64,000 bases of DNA from Pseudoalteromonas nigrifaciens (GTDB lineage: Bacteria > Pseudomonadota > Gammaproteobacteria > Enterobacterales > Alteromonadaceae): positions 496,001 to 560,000 of the forward strand of contig NZ_CP011037.1 of NCBI RefSeq assembly GCF_002221505.1. Direction: 5' to 3'. Below, in pieces: positions 49,104-57,535 of this stretch. The position numbers and the translations under genes were made by a program. The notes under the pieces were generated by a model. The model was not told the origin of the DNA. It saw only the letters and a list, made by a program, of their open reading frames with translations, and did no database searches. Within the stretch, counting starts at the first letter, position 1. Every line of letters begins with the position of its first letter.

Positions 49104-50729
49104 TTATTTATTGTCACTAAATTCAACAACACGTTGCTTAATTAAAGCAAAATCAAACGCGCTTTTGTTGCTGGTTAAGGTAAGCACTACACAAATAATA
49201 GCGCTGGCACCGTAAGCGGTCAGTGAGCTTAGCAATACAATATAGTCGCGTAAAAAACCTAAAGTAAAAAACAGTAGTATTACGGCTGTTATTGCGCCCA
49301 AAATTAACCCCGCAGTGCGGCCAAAAAAACCAAAACACATTAAGCCAATAACAACACCGCCGCCTACGCTTGCTATTACCTCAAAAAACAACGCGACAGC
49401 GCCAGTTAATTCCAGCCACTCAAAGCGTGCGATAATAAAGAGTAAAAACGCGCCGGTTACCGCGGCAGTAAACGCCAGATTTGTCACCTTATTCCAATAT
49501 AAGCTAGAAATAACCGGAAACACAATTGCGCCCCACAGTGCGCCAACAAAAATTAGCATTGAGAGAATATCGAGTTTAAGGCTTGCAAATATAACGCCTA
49601 ACATGGTGGCAACAACCATGGTAAAGCGGCCAACCCAAAGCATTTTTTTAGGATTAGGGTTGTTTTTACTTAAATGTTTACCGTATACGTCGGTCATTAT
49701 AATTGCCGATAAGGCTGACAAGTCAGAATCGGCGGTGGATGAAAGCGAGCCAATAATCATCACAAATAATACTAATACCATTACAGGTGACAGGTAGGTG
49801 GCGGCCATCTGTGGAATGAGGTTATTTAAATCACCGTCTATAGGTTGCACGCCGGCTAGTAACGCCAGTAAACCCAGCATACCTAAGCCTATAACAATAG
49901 AGCCATAACCTATGGTTGCTGTAATAAAGCTCGGTTTTATTAAGTCTTCGCGTACAGCAAATAAGCGTTGGGCAATAGTTTGATTACCAATAGCGTATGC
50001 AAGAACTGCAACAAAAAAAGGCGCGCCTTGCTCTAAAATGGCAGTAGTAGAGAAAAAGTCAGCTTGTTCTATTGTTAAATTACTCATGCCTTGAGTAAAT
50101 AAGTCGGGGCCATCGAGCTCAAAAAATAGCATAGGAATAATAACCACAGCGGCGAGCATCATAGCCATTAACTGGCCAAAATCGGTAAAAACCGAGGAGC
50201 GAAACCCCGACCAAAAAGTGTATATAAGCACGCCAGAGCCTGCAATTAATACCCCTTCGGTAAAGTTCAGTGGTGATAAAATATCTACCAGCGCACCGGC
50301 TGCAGTAAAGTTAACCATTAAACTAATTATACTGCCGACTATGTTTGAGGAGGCTAAAATCATTTGGCTAGCACTGCCATGCCGCGCATGCATAATTTCG
50401 GCTAAGGTACGCGCATTTGGCGTAAGCTCTCTAAAGCGCTTACCAAAGGGGTAAATAAATAAAATCATCAGTGCGCCCCAAAAACCGTAATGGATTGCCC
50501 CCGATAAACCATATTTGTACCCTGAGCTTGCAGCAGCATAAAACGATGCTGCCCATATCCATGTGGCTGTCATACTCGCTGCAGACATGCTAAATCCAAC
50601 GGATCCGTTGGAAACCATATAGCCATCGGCATTTTCTTGTTTTTTGCCAATACTTAGCGTGAATAAAAAGGTTAAACCATAAAAAGCAAATAAAACCAGC
50701 AGTATAGTGCTGGTACTAAACTGAAACAT
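49104..50729 (-). CDS. Sodium:solute symporter (SSS family)
   Basis: A 541-residue transporter with about 13 membrane helices. Family marks include the N-terminal SIGKKQENADGYMVSNGSVG and SMTATWIWAASFYAAASSGY, and helix 8 with the sodium-site serines IGSLSSTADSDLSALSAI near residue 330. Closest in style to urea/amine symporters of the SSS family, but I cannot name the solute. A 43-residue peptide gene follows at once and is probably its small subunit. Confidence 0.85.
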   Translation of the reverse strand: MFQFSTSTILLVLFAFYGLTFLFTLSIGKKQENADGYMVSNGSVGFSMSAASMTATWIWAASFYAAASSGYKYGLSGAIHYGFWGALMILFIYPFGKRFRELTPNARTLAEIMHARHGSASQMILASSNIVGSIISLMVNFTAAGALVDILSPLNFTEGVLIAGSGVLIYTFWSGFRSSVFTDFGQLMAMMLAAVVIIPMLFFELDGPDLFTQGMSNLTIEQADFFSTTAILEQGAPFFVAVLAYAIGNQTIAQRLFAVREDLIKPSFITATIGYGSIVIGLGMLGLLALLAGVQPIDGDLNNLIPQMAATYLSPVMVLVLFVMIIGSLSSTADSDLSALSAIIMTDVYGKHLSKNNPNPKKMLWVGRFTMVVATMLGVIFASLKLDILSMLIFVGALWGAIVFPVISSLYWNKVTNLAFTAAVTGAFLLFIIARFEWLELTGAVALFFEVIASVGGGVVIGLMCFGFFGRTAGLILGAITAVILLFFTLGFLRDYIVLLSSLTAYGASAIICVVLTLTSNKSAFDFALIKQRVVEFSDNK

Positions 50730-51154
50730 TTTGACTCCTTCGCCGCGTCACTCGTCATTACAATAGAGGTAATAAGGTGACGGTTATTATTTATTTTACG
50801 CAGTTAAAAACGCACGTAAATAATTAGAGGGCTACTAAAAACTTTATAAAATAGCTTAATAAAACTAGTAGCAAAAAATAGCTGATACGATCATCAGTAA
50901 AGAATAATGTAAGCAAAAACGCCCACATAAGAAATTAATGTTAACACAAATGGAGGATGTTATGTGATTTAGCTTGGTTTACAGTATTAAATGCTGAAAT
51001 TGGTGCTGCTCAATATTTAATATAAATCAATTTTCCGCTAACGAATAACAACCAACAGGACAGCTATTTAATGTAATTACACAGCCAGTTTTCAGTGTTT
51101 GGTTAATACAGCAATAGCAGCTTAAGCCTTATCGTTACCCTAAAAGGAAGTAAA
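50730..51154. other. Intergenic region upstream of the symporter and thioesterase genes
   Basis: About 425 bases between divergent genes without a convincing coding frame. It should hold both promoters. I see no strong hairpin, repeat or sigma-type element in it. Confidence 0.5.
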
Positions 51155-51637
51155 ATGTCGCTCTACCCATTTAAAAAATATTCAGCCACAGTGCCCACCC
51201 AGTGAGTTGATTTTAACGGCCATATGAATACAAAATATTATGGTTTAGTTATTTACGATGCGCATATAGATTTTACCGAACATCTGGATTTAGGTGAGCG
51301 ATACCGTTATGCAAATAACTGCAGCAAAGCATTAGTCGAAAGCCATTGTATTTTTGAAAGGGAGTTGTGCGAAGGCGATGAAATTGAGGTTGTGTCTTGG
51401 CTGTTGTACGTTGATGAAAAACGTATTCATACATTTCATGAAATATATTGCACCAATAAAGGGTATCGCGCCGCTGCGGGCGAGCACTTAGATTTGCATA
51501 TTGATTTAGCAACCAGGCGAGTATCTCCATTTCCAAGTGAGGTGCTAGAGCGTTTAAAGGTAATAGAGCAGCAATTTTGCCAACTACCCAAGCCCGTTAA
51601 AGTGGGCAGTACAATTAAAATACCCAGCATAACTTGA
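51155..51637 (+). pseudogene. Hotdog thioesterase gene interrupted by an in-frame TGA
   Basis: From ATG 51155, behind an AAAGGAAG ribosome site, the frame reads MSLYPFKKYSATVPTQ, then TGA (51203-51205), then VDFNGHMNTKYYG and on to 51637. The thioesterase family has EW(V/I)D(Y/F)NGHMN at this spot, so the TGA replaces the tryptophan codon TGG by one base. Restored, the protein has 160 residues of the 4HBT/betainyl-CoA-thioesterase kind. A truncated product could start at ATG 51224, but it would lose the first strand. Likely a recent nonsense mutation. Confidence 0.8.
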
Positions 51638-51792
51638 ACTATGGATAACAAATCTATTTCAAGCAGCTATTTTCGGCGCTAACTACGTTAAAATTACTTG
51701 CAATAGGCTAGCTATTGGCGCGTTAATTCGCCTTGTTTTCACTGAAAATCTCTTAATCAGAGTTCATGTTATATATTTCACGTTGATTTTAT

Positions 51793-51826
51793 TTTAGCGG
51801 CAGGTAGAGCATAAGCTGCCGCTAAA
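51793..51826. terminator. Hairpin between the thioesterase remnant and the TRIC-like gene
   Basis: TTTAGCGGCAG and CTGCCGCTAAA form a perfect 11-bp stem with a 12-base loop between convergent genes. A weak T-rich tail exists on each side. Confidence 0.7.
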
Positions 51827-51855
51827 GCGAAACACAAAGCGGTTAATTTTTAGCG

Positions 51856-52485
51856 TTATTTATTTTTAACTGTTCTTTTTCTAAATATGTTTGGCTGCCA
51901 ACCCCAATGCAGCGCGCCCAAACGTAAAAATACGGTAATAAACAAGGAGCCTAAAATACACCATATATAAGACACTCCGAGTAAAAACAACGCTGCATAA
52001 GTTAAACCGCCCGACAGACACGCAGTAGAATACAGCTCTTCGCGCATTACTAGCGGAATTTCTCTGCAAATTACATCGCGCATTAGCCCGCCAAATATAC
52101 CGGTAGTCATACCCATGGTAATGGCAACTATCATGGTAGTGCCTTCAATTAACGACTTTTCAATGCCGACAATGTTAAATATAGCCATGCCTAATACATC
52201 AACTAGCAGCATGTAATAATTAGATACGTGCGGTAAATGGCGAATAAACACCACCGCAATAAATATTGCGCCATAGGTGGCGTATAAATAATCGGGCTCT
52301 GCAATCCAAAACACTGGCTGATTTAATAATATATCACGCAGTGTACCGCCGCCAAGCGCAGTAACTGAGCCTACAACTACAACACCAAAACCCCCAATGT
52401 TTTTTTCGTGGCCTAATAAAGTGCCCGATATAGCAAAAAAGGCCACCCCAATTAAACTCATAAAATGAAAGTATTCAAACGCCAT
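51856..52485 (-). CDS. TRIC-type cation channel homolog (YicG/UPF0126)
   Basis: A 209-residue membrane protein with seven predicted helices and two copies of a glycine-rich motif: ALGGGTLRDILLN near residue 43 and GIFGGLMRDVICRE near residue 128. These are the diagnostic repeats of the UPF0126/TRIC family, which forms trimeric potassium-selective channels. It is a single gene convergent with the thioesterase remnant. Confidence 0.88.
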   Translation of the reverse strand: MAFEYFHFMSLIGVAFFAISGTLLGHEKNIGGFGVVVVGSVTALGGGTLRDILLNQPVFWIAEPDYLYATYGAIFIAVVFIRHLPHVSNYYMLLVDVLGMAIFNIVGIEKSLIEGTTMIVAITMGMTTGIFGGLMRDVICREIPLVMREELYSTACLSGGLTYAALFLLGVSYIWCILGSLFITVFLRLGALHWGWQPNIFRKRTVKNK

Positions 52486-52599
52486 GGTGTGGTTTCCTTA
52501 CCATAATTAGGAGAGGTAGAATTAATAAACAGTGTAGCGTATTTAAAATTTATTTTTGCTGAACACTCCCCCCACAACAATAGCTTTAATATGAAATTA

Positions 52600-52631
52600 C
52601 GTAGGTTGGTTTAGGCGCAGTGAACCCAACG
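52600..52631. repeat. REP-like palindromic element
   Basis: GTAGGTTGG-TTTAGGCGCAGTG-AACCCAAC has the shape of the widespread GTAGGTTGGGTT-xx-GCGCAG-xx-AACCCAAC elements, with the arms GTTGG(T)TT and AACCCAAC pairing imperfectly. It lies in the 284-base gap between two - strand genes. Only one copy is seen in this window. Confidence 0.6.
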
Positions 52632-52769
52632 AAAAAAGGCAGCATCAATTAATCTAGGCGTTTTGCATTATAGATTGGCTTAAATAATTGGCTAAACTAA
52701 GCATCAATTTAATAAATAAAATAAACCTTATTCACGATTTTATCGGCTTTATCAGAGGACGCTTTCCTT

Positions 52770-53399
52770 TCAATACACATAACGACTAATACCTACATAG
52801 TGACAAACGCAGCCGGCAATAACAAATAAGTGCCAAATGGCGTGGCTAAATTGGGTGTTTTTGGCGCTGTAAAATACTGTGCCTAGGCTGTAAAAAATGC
52901 CGCCGGCAAGTAACCAATATAATGCGTTTACATTAATAACTAAGTAAAGCGGATAAATAATGGCGAGTGCAAACCATCCCATAAGTAAGTAGGTGGCAAG
53001 GGAGACTTTTTTATTACCATTGTGAACTAAAACTTTATACGCTACGCCAGCAAGTGCCACTGACCAAATAAAGGTGAGGGTTGCCCAAGACCAAATACCT
53101 GTTAACGACAGGTGTAAAAAGGGAGTGTAAGTACCGGCAATAAGAATATAAATAGCGCAGTGGTCGCACTTTTTATAAAATGCTCTGAGCCTAGGTTGTA
53201 CACTGGCGTGATATAAAGTAGATGATAAAAACAAAATAAAGATGCTGGCGCTATAAATCGTTGCACTTATATAGGCTTTAGTGCTACTTGATTGATTAAA
53301 CAGATCCCACATTACCCAGAAAGCAAATAACACACCTATTGCATGGCTAATTACATTGAGCTGTTCTTCTTTACGCGAATAGGGCGCATTCAATGACAT
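52770..53399 (-). CDS. Hemolysin III / PAQR-family membrane protein
   Basis: A 209-residue protein with seven membrane helices. Family marks are EEQLNVISHAIG near residue 11 and SSTLYHAS near residue 66, with the metal-binding C-terminal HAIWHLFVIAGCVCHY, where three histidines coordinate zinc in this hydrolase-like superfamily. Start ATG 53399 (MSLNAPYS) has an AGGAT site; an upstream in-frame start at 53414 adds only five residues. Confidence 0.87.
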   Translation of the reverse strand: MSLNAPYSRKEEQLNVISHAIGVLFAFWVMWDLFNQSSSTKAYISATIYSASIFILFLSSTLYHASVQPRLRAFYKKCDHCAIYILIAGTYTPFLHLSLTGIWSWATLTFIWSVALAGVAYKVLVHNGNKKVSLATYLLMGWFALAIIYPLYLVINVNALYWLLAGGIFYSLGTVFYSAKNTQFSHAIWHLFVIAGCVCHYVGISRYVY

Positions 53400-53568
53400 A
53401 ACTGATCCTACCACTTTTAATTGTTTTCAGTGTACGTGTGTACGCTGAATCTTTCAATTATTATAAGCAAACATAAGGGCAAACTTTCGCTTGCTTTAAA
53501 GGCTCATTAATTCAATATGTTTTACTACAAAATAGGCTGAACACTCAACTGTTACTTAAAGGAAAATT

Positions 53569-53910
53569 ATGCAAAAAAGCTTTAAAGCAGCATTACTTAG
53601 CGCTTTAATTTACCCAGGTGCTGGGCACTTTGCGTTAAAAAAGCATTTAATAGGCGCTATTTTTGCGGGAGTATTTTCGGTTTTACTACTGTTAACTTTA
53701 CAAGAGGTGTATGCAATGGCGCAATGCATAGCTAATGACATAGTAAACACAAGGGGCGGTGCTAGCTTTGATGATATTTTGGCTGCAGTAAAGCACCCAT
53801 CAGCGCACTGTGCAGCATTAGGGCAATACCAGTATATTTACTTAATGTTGGTTATTTGGTTTTTGAGCATAGTAGATGCTTACAGGTTAGGTAGAAAGGC
53901 GGTTAAATAA
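53569..53910 (+). CDS. Small membrane protein of unknown function
   Basis: A 113-residue protein with two or three membrane helices (about residues 8-25, 29-48 and 88-105). It begins like TM2-domain-type proteins: ALIYPGAGHFALKKHLIGAIFA. A soluble loop with two cysteines lies between the helices. An AAAGGAAAA ribosome site precedes the ATG. Function unknown. Confidence 0.7.
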   Translation: MQKSFKAALLSALIYPGAGHFALKKHLIGAIFAGVFSVLLLLTLQEVYAMAQCIANDIVNTRGGASFDDILAAVKHPSAHCAALGQYQYIYLMLVIWFLSIVDAYRLGRKAVK

Positions 53911-54126
53911 ACAGCGGTATTGGCGCATAAATAAAGCGTGTTATATTAACTAAAATTTAGCTGAAAAGTTAAATTAATTAGTTATATTAACCAACGCTGA
54001 ATTTCATTTTCGGCTACTACTATTTAAATATATTTTATAAACAATGGGTTATATTTTTAATTTAGTGTGGCACATCCCTTGAATATGTAATTGAGTCGAA
54101 ACAATACACAAACAAGGAAATCCATT

Positions 54127-54399
54127 ATGAAACATTCAATTAAAATCGCTATGGCAAGTTTATTAGTATTAGGTTCGTTGCAAGCAAACGCAACCGAAGT
54201 TGACCTTGATGTAACTGATATGCTCACACAAACAATTACCAGCTATATATCGCAAACCACCATAGAGCTTGAAAACTCAATAAAAGACACGCTTACTTTT
54301 AATACCGAAACTATGCTTAATAGCTGGTTAAGTGAGCCATTAATTACCGATATTCAAGCTGAAATTAAAACCGAAAATACCGTTAAACCAGTGCAATAA
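54127..54399 (+). CDS. Small secreted protein of unknown function
   Basis: A 90-residue protein with a clear signal peptide (KHSIKIAMASLLVLGSLQANA, cleavage near residue 22) and a mature part of about 68 residues rich in threonine, glutamate and helix formers, without cysteines. ATG 54127 follows an AAGGAA ribosome site; an in-frame start upstream would put a charged stretch before the signal. A 37-residue membrane peptide gene follows by 27 bases. Confidence 0.65.
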   Translation: MKHSIKIAMASLLVLGSLQANATEVDLDVTDMLTQTITSYISQTTIELENSIKDTLTFNTETMLNSWLSEPLITDIQAEIKTENTVKPVQ

Positions 54400-54426
54400 T
54401 ATACGTCAATTATAAGGAATAACCCT

Positions 54427-54540
54427 ATGAGCAGTGAATTTGGATTATTTGCTTTAATGCTGGCGCCGGTTGTAAGTATGATCAGCGCTTATTATTCGGT
54501 GCAATTACTTAAAAGTATGGGAGCGTGGTTTAATATTTAA
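54427..54540 (+). CDS. 37-residue membrane peptide of unknown function
   Basis: A small frame with an AAGGAATAACCC ribosome site before ATG, encoding a single hydrophobic helix (FGLFALMLAPVVSMISAYYS) and a short amphipathic end (LLKSMGAWFNI). Its place right after the secreted protein gene suggests a shared transcript. No family recognised. It ends 18 bases before a predicted ECF promoter. Confidence 0.5.
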   Translation: MSSEFGLFALMLAPVVSMISAYYSVQLLKSMGAWFNI

Positions 54541-54558
54541 CATTGGTTTAATAAAAGC

Positions 54559-54586
54559 TGATCGACTTAGTTAAAGCGCACGTAAA
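54559..54586 (+). promoter_or_regulatory. Predicted RpoE/ChrR-type ECF promoter of the LON-domain gene
   Basis: TGATCG (54559-54564) and CGTAAA (54581-54586) are separated by 16 bases, as in the other three copies. The -10 box touches an ATG at 54586, so transcription should start just after it, and the next in-frame ATG (54619) becomes the likely gene start. Confidence 0.68.
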
Positions 54587-54618
54587 TGAAGGCAGAATGT
54601 TTTAAACAAGTAGACTTT

Positions 54619-55197
54619 ATGAAACGTGCGATTTTTCCATTACCCTTATTTATCCTCCCTGACGGTTATACGCGTTTACGCATATTTGAACCTCGCTATT
54701 TAAATATGGTTAAAAGCGCATTAAAAGAAAACATTGGATTTGTGCTTTGTAGTTTTGAGCACGACACGCCATTTAATATCAGCGCCCAAGGTTGCCTAAT
54801 GAACATTATTGACTTTGATCAAGATGATAATGGCATGCTACTTATAGATGTATGTGCTACTCAAAGTGTGCAAATAAACGATGTGTTTCAAGACGAGCAA
54901 GAACTGCGCTACGGTTTAATGTCGAACTGTAATACGCCTTATTGGTACACAGAGGCAAACAATAATATTGGCGAGCATAAACGCCTACAAGATACGCTGC
55001 GTGAAGTGTTCACTAATAACCCAGAGCTTAGTTCGTTATATAAACAAACCTATTTTGACAAGCTTACTTGGGTTGCTGCTCGATGGCTTGAGCTGTTACC
55101 TATATCTATTGAGAAAAAACAGCAACTTGCGTTTGAAACTAACTTTGATAACTTACTAAGTTTCCTCCATACTGTGATTAATAACGAATTTGCCTAA
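54619..55197 (+). CDS. LON substrate-binding-domain protein (COG2802)
   Basis: A 192-residue protein consisting of the N-terminal substrate-binding domain of Lon protease without the ATPase or peptidase: FPLPLFILPDGYTRLRIFEPRYLNMV near residues 5-30. Stand-alone proteins of this kind are of unknown role in protein quality control. I start at ATG 54619 (MKRAIFPLP), where the family normally begins; the ATG at 54586 overlaps the predicted -10 box. It precedes the sigma factor and carries the same promoter motif. Confidence 0.8.
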   Translation: MKRAIFPLPLFILPDGYTRLRIFEPRYLNMVKSALKENIGFVLCSFEHDTPFNISAQGCLMNIIDFDQDDNGMLLIDVCATQSVQINDVFQDEQELRYGLMSNCNTPYWYTEANNNIGEHKRLQDTLREVFTNNPELSSLYKQTYFDKLTWVAARWLELLPISIEKKQQLAFETNFDNLLSFLHTVINNEFA

Positions 55198-55204
55198 TTT
55201 AATT

Positions 55205-55232
55205 TGATCCTTATTTAATTATTGCCCGTATT
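55205..55232 (+). promoter_or_regulatory. rpoE: Predicted autoregulatory ECF promoter of the sigma factor gene
   Basis: TGATCC (55205-55210), 16 bases, CGTATT (55227-55232), about 35 bases before the sigma gene start. Autoregulation is usual for RpoE-ChrR systems, and the boxes fit what I recall for the ECF11 group (TGATC and CGTA). Confidence 0.75.
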
Positions 55233-55266
55233 TACATGTACTAAAGCAATAACGGGATAAATTACT

Positions 55267-55890
55267 ATGGTAAGTCAACAACAATCATTACGTTGTGAAC
55301 CTAATACAGGTAAGTACACTGCCATGCCAGAAACGCCAAGTAAGGAATTGATGCAAGCATTAATTGATGTTGCACAAAGCCGCGATAAAAAAGCATTTGC
55401 TTATTTATTTGAATATTTTTCGCCAAAAATTAAACGTTTTGGTATCAAGCAATTTGGTATTGAAGCTCAAGCAATGGAGTTAGTGCAAGAAACACTAACA
55501 TCGGTTTGGCGTAAAGCACATTTGTACAATAGTGACAAAGGGGCTGCGACTACTTGGGTTTACACGGTAATGCGAAATGCTTCGTTTGATATGCTGCGCA
55601 AAATGAAAAGCAATAAAGAAGAAAACATCAGCGAAGATATTTGGCCGTTATTGAACGAATCGCAAAATACGCATCACGAATACACAGATCATTTAGAAGA
55701 TAAACAAATTAAACGCTACCTTGAAAAGCTACCAGTAGCTCAGCGGGAAGTAGTAAGAGGTGTTTATTTTCAAGATATGTCGCAAGAACAACTTGCACAA
55801 CAACTTAATATTCCAGTAGGCACGGTAAAATCACGGTTACGTTTAGCCTTGCAAAAATTACGTAATGAAATGGGAGATCAGCATGATTAA
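55267..55890 (+). CDS. rpoE: ECF sigma factor of the RpoE-ChrR type
   Basis: A 207-residue sigma-70-family protein with region 2 (about residues 45-110, LFEYFSPKIKRFGIK and TSVWRKAHLYNSDKGAATTWVYTVMRN) and region 4 (about 145-200, LPVAQREVVRGVYFQ-DMSQEQLAQQ and VGTVKSRLRLALQKL). In this class singlet oxygen or related stress frees it from ChrR. It overlaps chrR by eight bases. The start at 55267 fits the predicted transcript start; a second ATG at 55324 is possible. Confidence 0.9.
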   Translation: MVSQQQSLRCEPNTGKYTAMPETPSKELMQALIDVAQSRDKKAFAYLFEYFSPKIKRFGIKQFGIEAQAMELVQETLTSVWRKAHLYNSDKGAATTWVYTVMRNASFDMLRKMKSNKEENISEDIWPLLNESQNTHHEYTDHLEDKQIKRYLEKLPVAQREVVRGVYFQDMSQEQLAQQLNIPVGTVKSRLRLALQKLRNEMGDQHD

Positions 55891-56557
55891 ACATCACCCG
55901 AGTGATACTTTACTGACACAATATTGCAGTGCATCACTTAGCGCATCGTTAAGTTTAGCTGTGTCTATACACGTAGATATGTGCCCAGTATGCCAAGAAA
56001 AAGTAACAAAGCTTGAAGCTGATAATGCAGCTGAAGTGTTTAACGATGCATTACCTTCAGAGGCTAAGGATGATACTAGTGGTTATTTTGAGCAAGAAAG
56101 CTCAAGCTTATTTGATTTAATAACCAGCGATACCAGTATTGATGAAGTATACGAAGTTGAACCAATTGCTGTTGAAATAAACCAGCAAAACTATCAACTG
56201 CCGCGTGCTTTAACACGTATTTCGCACAGCAAATTTACTCAAGTTGGCAAACTAGCCCGCTCGCGCGTTGCCCTAGATGATGGCCCATTACGTACCAGCT
56301 TATTGCACATTGCTGCGGGTGGAGAAATACCAGAGCATACTCATACCGGATTTGAGATTACTTTGTTACTAAACGGCGAGTTTAGCGACGAAGAGGGTAG
56401 CTACGTACCGGGTGATTTTATTTGGCAAGATGGCAGCCATCTGCACACACCGGTAACAAAAGAAGGCTGTTTATGCTTTACAGTAGTCAGTAGTGCGCTA
56501 CATTTTAATAAAGGGCTGAGTAAGTTACTTAACCCAATTGGTAATTTAATTTACTAA
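55883..56557 (+). CDS. chrR: ChrR-type zinc anti-sigma factor
   Basis: A 224-residue two-domain protein. The N-terminal anti-sigma domain has the zinc ligands His5 and His30-x3-Cys34-x2-Cys37 (HVDMCPVC). The C-terminal cupin has His152, His154, Glu158 (HTHTGFE) and His188, the same pattern as Rhodobacter ChrR. It holds the sigma factor inactive until singlet oxygen or organic peroxide stress. ATG 55883 overlaps the sigma stop by eight bases behind a GGGAG site. Confidence 0.92.
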   Translation: MIKHHPSDTLLTQYCSASLSASLSLAVSIHVDMCPVCQEKVTKLEADNAAEVFNDALPSEAKDDTSGYFEQESSSLFDLITSDTSIDEVYEVEPIAVEINQQNYQLPRALTRISHSKFTQVGKLARSRVALDDGPLRTSLLHIAAGGEIPEHTHTGFEITLLLNGEFSDEEGSYVPGDFIWQDGSHLHTPVTKEGCLCFTVVSSALHFNKGLSKLLNPIGNLIY

Positions 56558-56581
56558 TATAAACAGTTTATTAGGGATATT

Positions 56582-57535
56582 ATGCAAGCTGATACAATTA
56601 AAATAGGCATTAGTGCATGCCTAGCAGGCGAAAAAGTGCGTTTTGACACAGGCCATAAACGCTCAAACTTTTGTATGGATGAGTTTGCAAAGCATGTTGA
56701 ATATACGCGCTTTTGCCCAGAGGTGGCGGTGGGTTTACCTATTCCAAGGCCAACTATTCGCCAAGTACGAGTAGGCGATACAATAAAAGTGTGTCGCCCT
56801 GATGGTTCTGGCGACGTTGGACCACAACTTACTGCTTACGGTATTAAAGTAGCTACCGAACAAGCGAAAGAGTTAAGCGGCTTTGTGTTTTGTGCTAAAA
56901 GCCCAAGCTGTGGCATGGAGCGCATTAAAATATACAACGAAGCGGGCACTGGTAACACATCAGAAGGTGTTGGTTTTTTTGCAGAGCAAATAATGAAGCA
57001 CAATCCATTATTACCGTGCGAAGAAAATGGCCGTTTAAACGACATGCACTTGCGTGAAAACTTTGTAATGCGAGTGTATACGTTTAAAAATTGGCAAAAA
57101 TTAATACAACAGCCATTGAACGTTCATCGCTTAACCCAGTTTCATGCGCAATATAAATACTTGTTAATGGCGCATAATTACCAAGCTTACCGCGATCTAG
57201 GTCATCTGTTAGGTACGTTTTTAGGTGATGACGTAACCGAGCTTGCTGATAAGTACATTTTAGGTTTGATGAATGGACTTAAAAAGCCAGCCTCACGCAA
57301 AAATAATTGTAATACCTTAATGCACTTACAGGGCTACTTTAAAAAAGATTTATCGTCAGTCGAAAAACAAGAAATGCGAGAAGCAATTGATGAATACAGC
57401 GATGGTTTAGTGCCTCTTTACGTGCCACTTACTTTGCTAAAGCATCATTTAAAAGTGCACCCAAACGAGTATCTTGAAAAACAAGTATTTTTTAATCCTT
57501 ATCCTAATGAATTAAAACTACGCTACGGTATTTAA
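56582..57535 (+). CDS. DUF523-DUF1722 fusion protein (YbgA-like)
   Basis: A 317-residue protein with an N-terminal DUF523 domain (about residues 1-150) and a C-terminal DUF1722/YbgA domain (about 180-310). In the first, Cys13 (ISACLAG), Cys45 (RFCPEV) and Cys110 (SPSCGMERIK) match the three cysteines that hold the iron-sulfur cluster in the thiouracil desulfurase TudS. The role beside photolyase may be removal of damaged or thiolated bases, an inference. TAATG overlap with the photolyase gene shows coupling. Confidence 0.87.
   Translation: MQADTIKIGISACLAGEKVRFDTGHKRSNFCMDEFAKHVEYTRFCPEVAVGLPIPRPTIRQVRVGDTIKVCRPDGSGDVGPQLTAYGIKVATEQAKELSGFVFCAKSPSCGMERIKIYNEAGTGNTSEGVGFFAEQIMKHNPLLPCEENGRLNDMHLRENFVMRVYTFKNWQKLIQQPLNVHRLTQFHAQYKYLLMAHNYQAYRDLGHLLGTFLGDDVTELADKYILGLMNGLKKPASRKNNCNTLMHLQGYFKKDLSSVEKQEMREAIDEYSDGLVPLYVPLTLLKHHLKVHPNEYLEKQVFFNPYPNELKLRYGI

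Noticed and set aside
51203..51205. TGA as a selenocysteine or recoding site
   Set aside because: The family has tryptophan here, no cysteine homolog is expected, and no SECIS-like hairpin follows; a nonsense mutation is simpler.
53402..53407. TGATCC beside the hemolysin III gene
   Set aside because: No CGTA at the right distance and the orientation points away from the gene.
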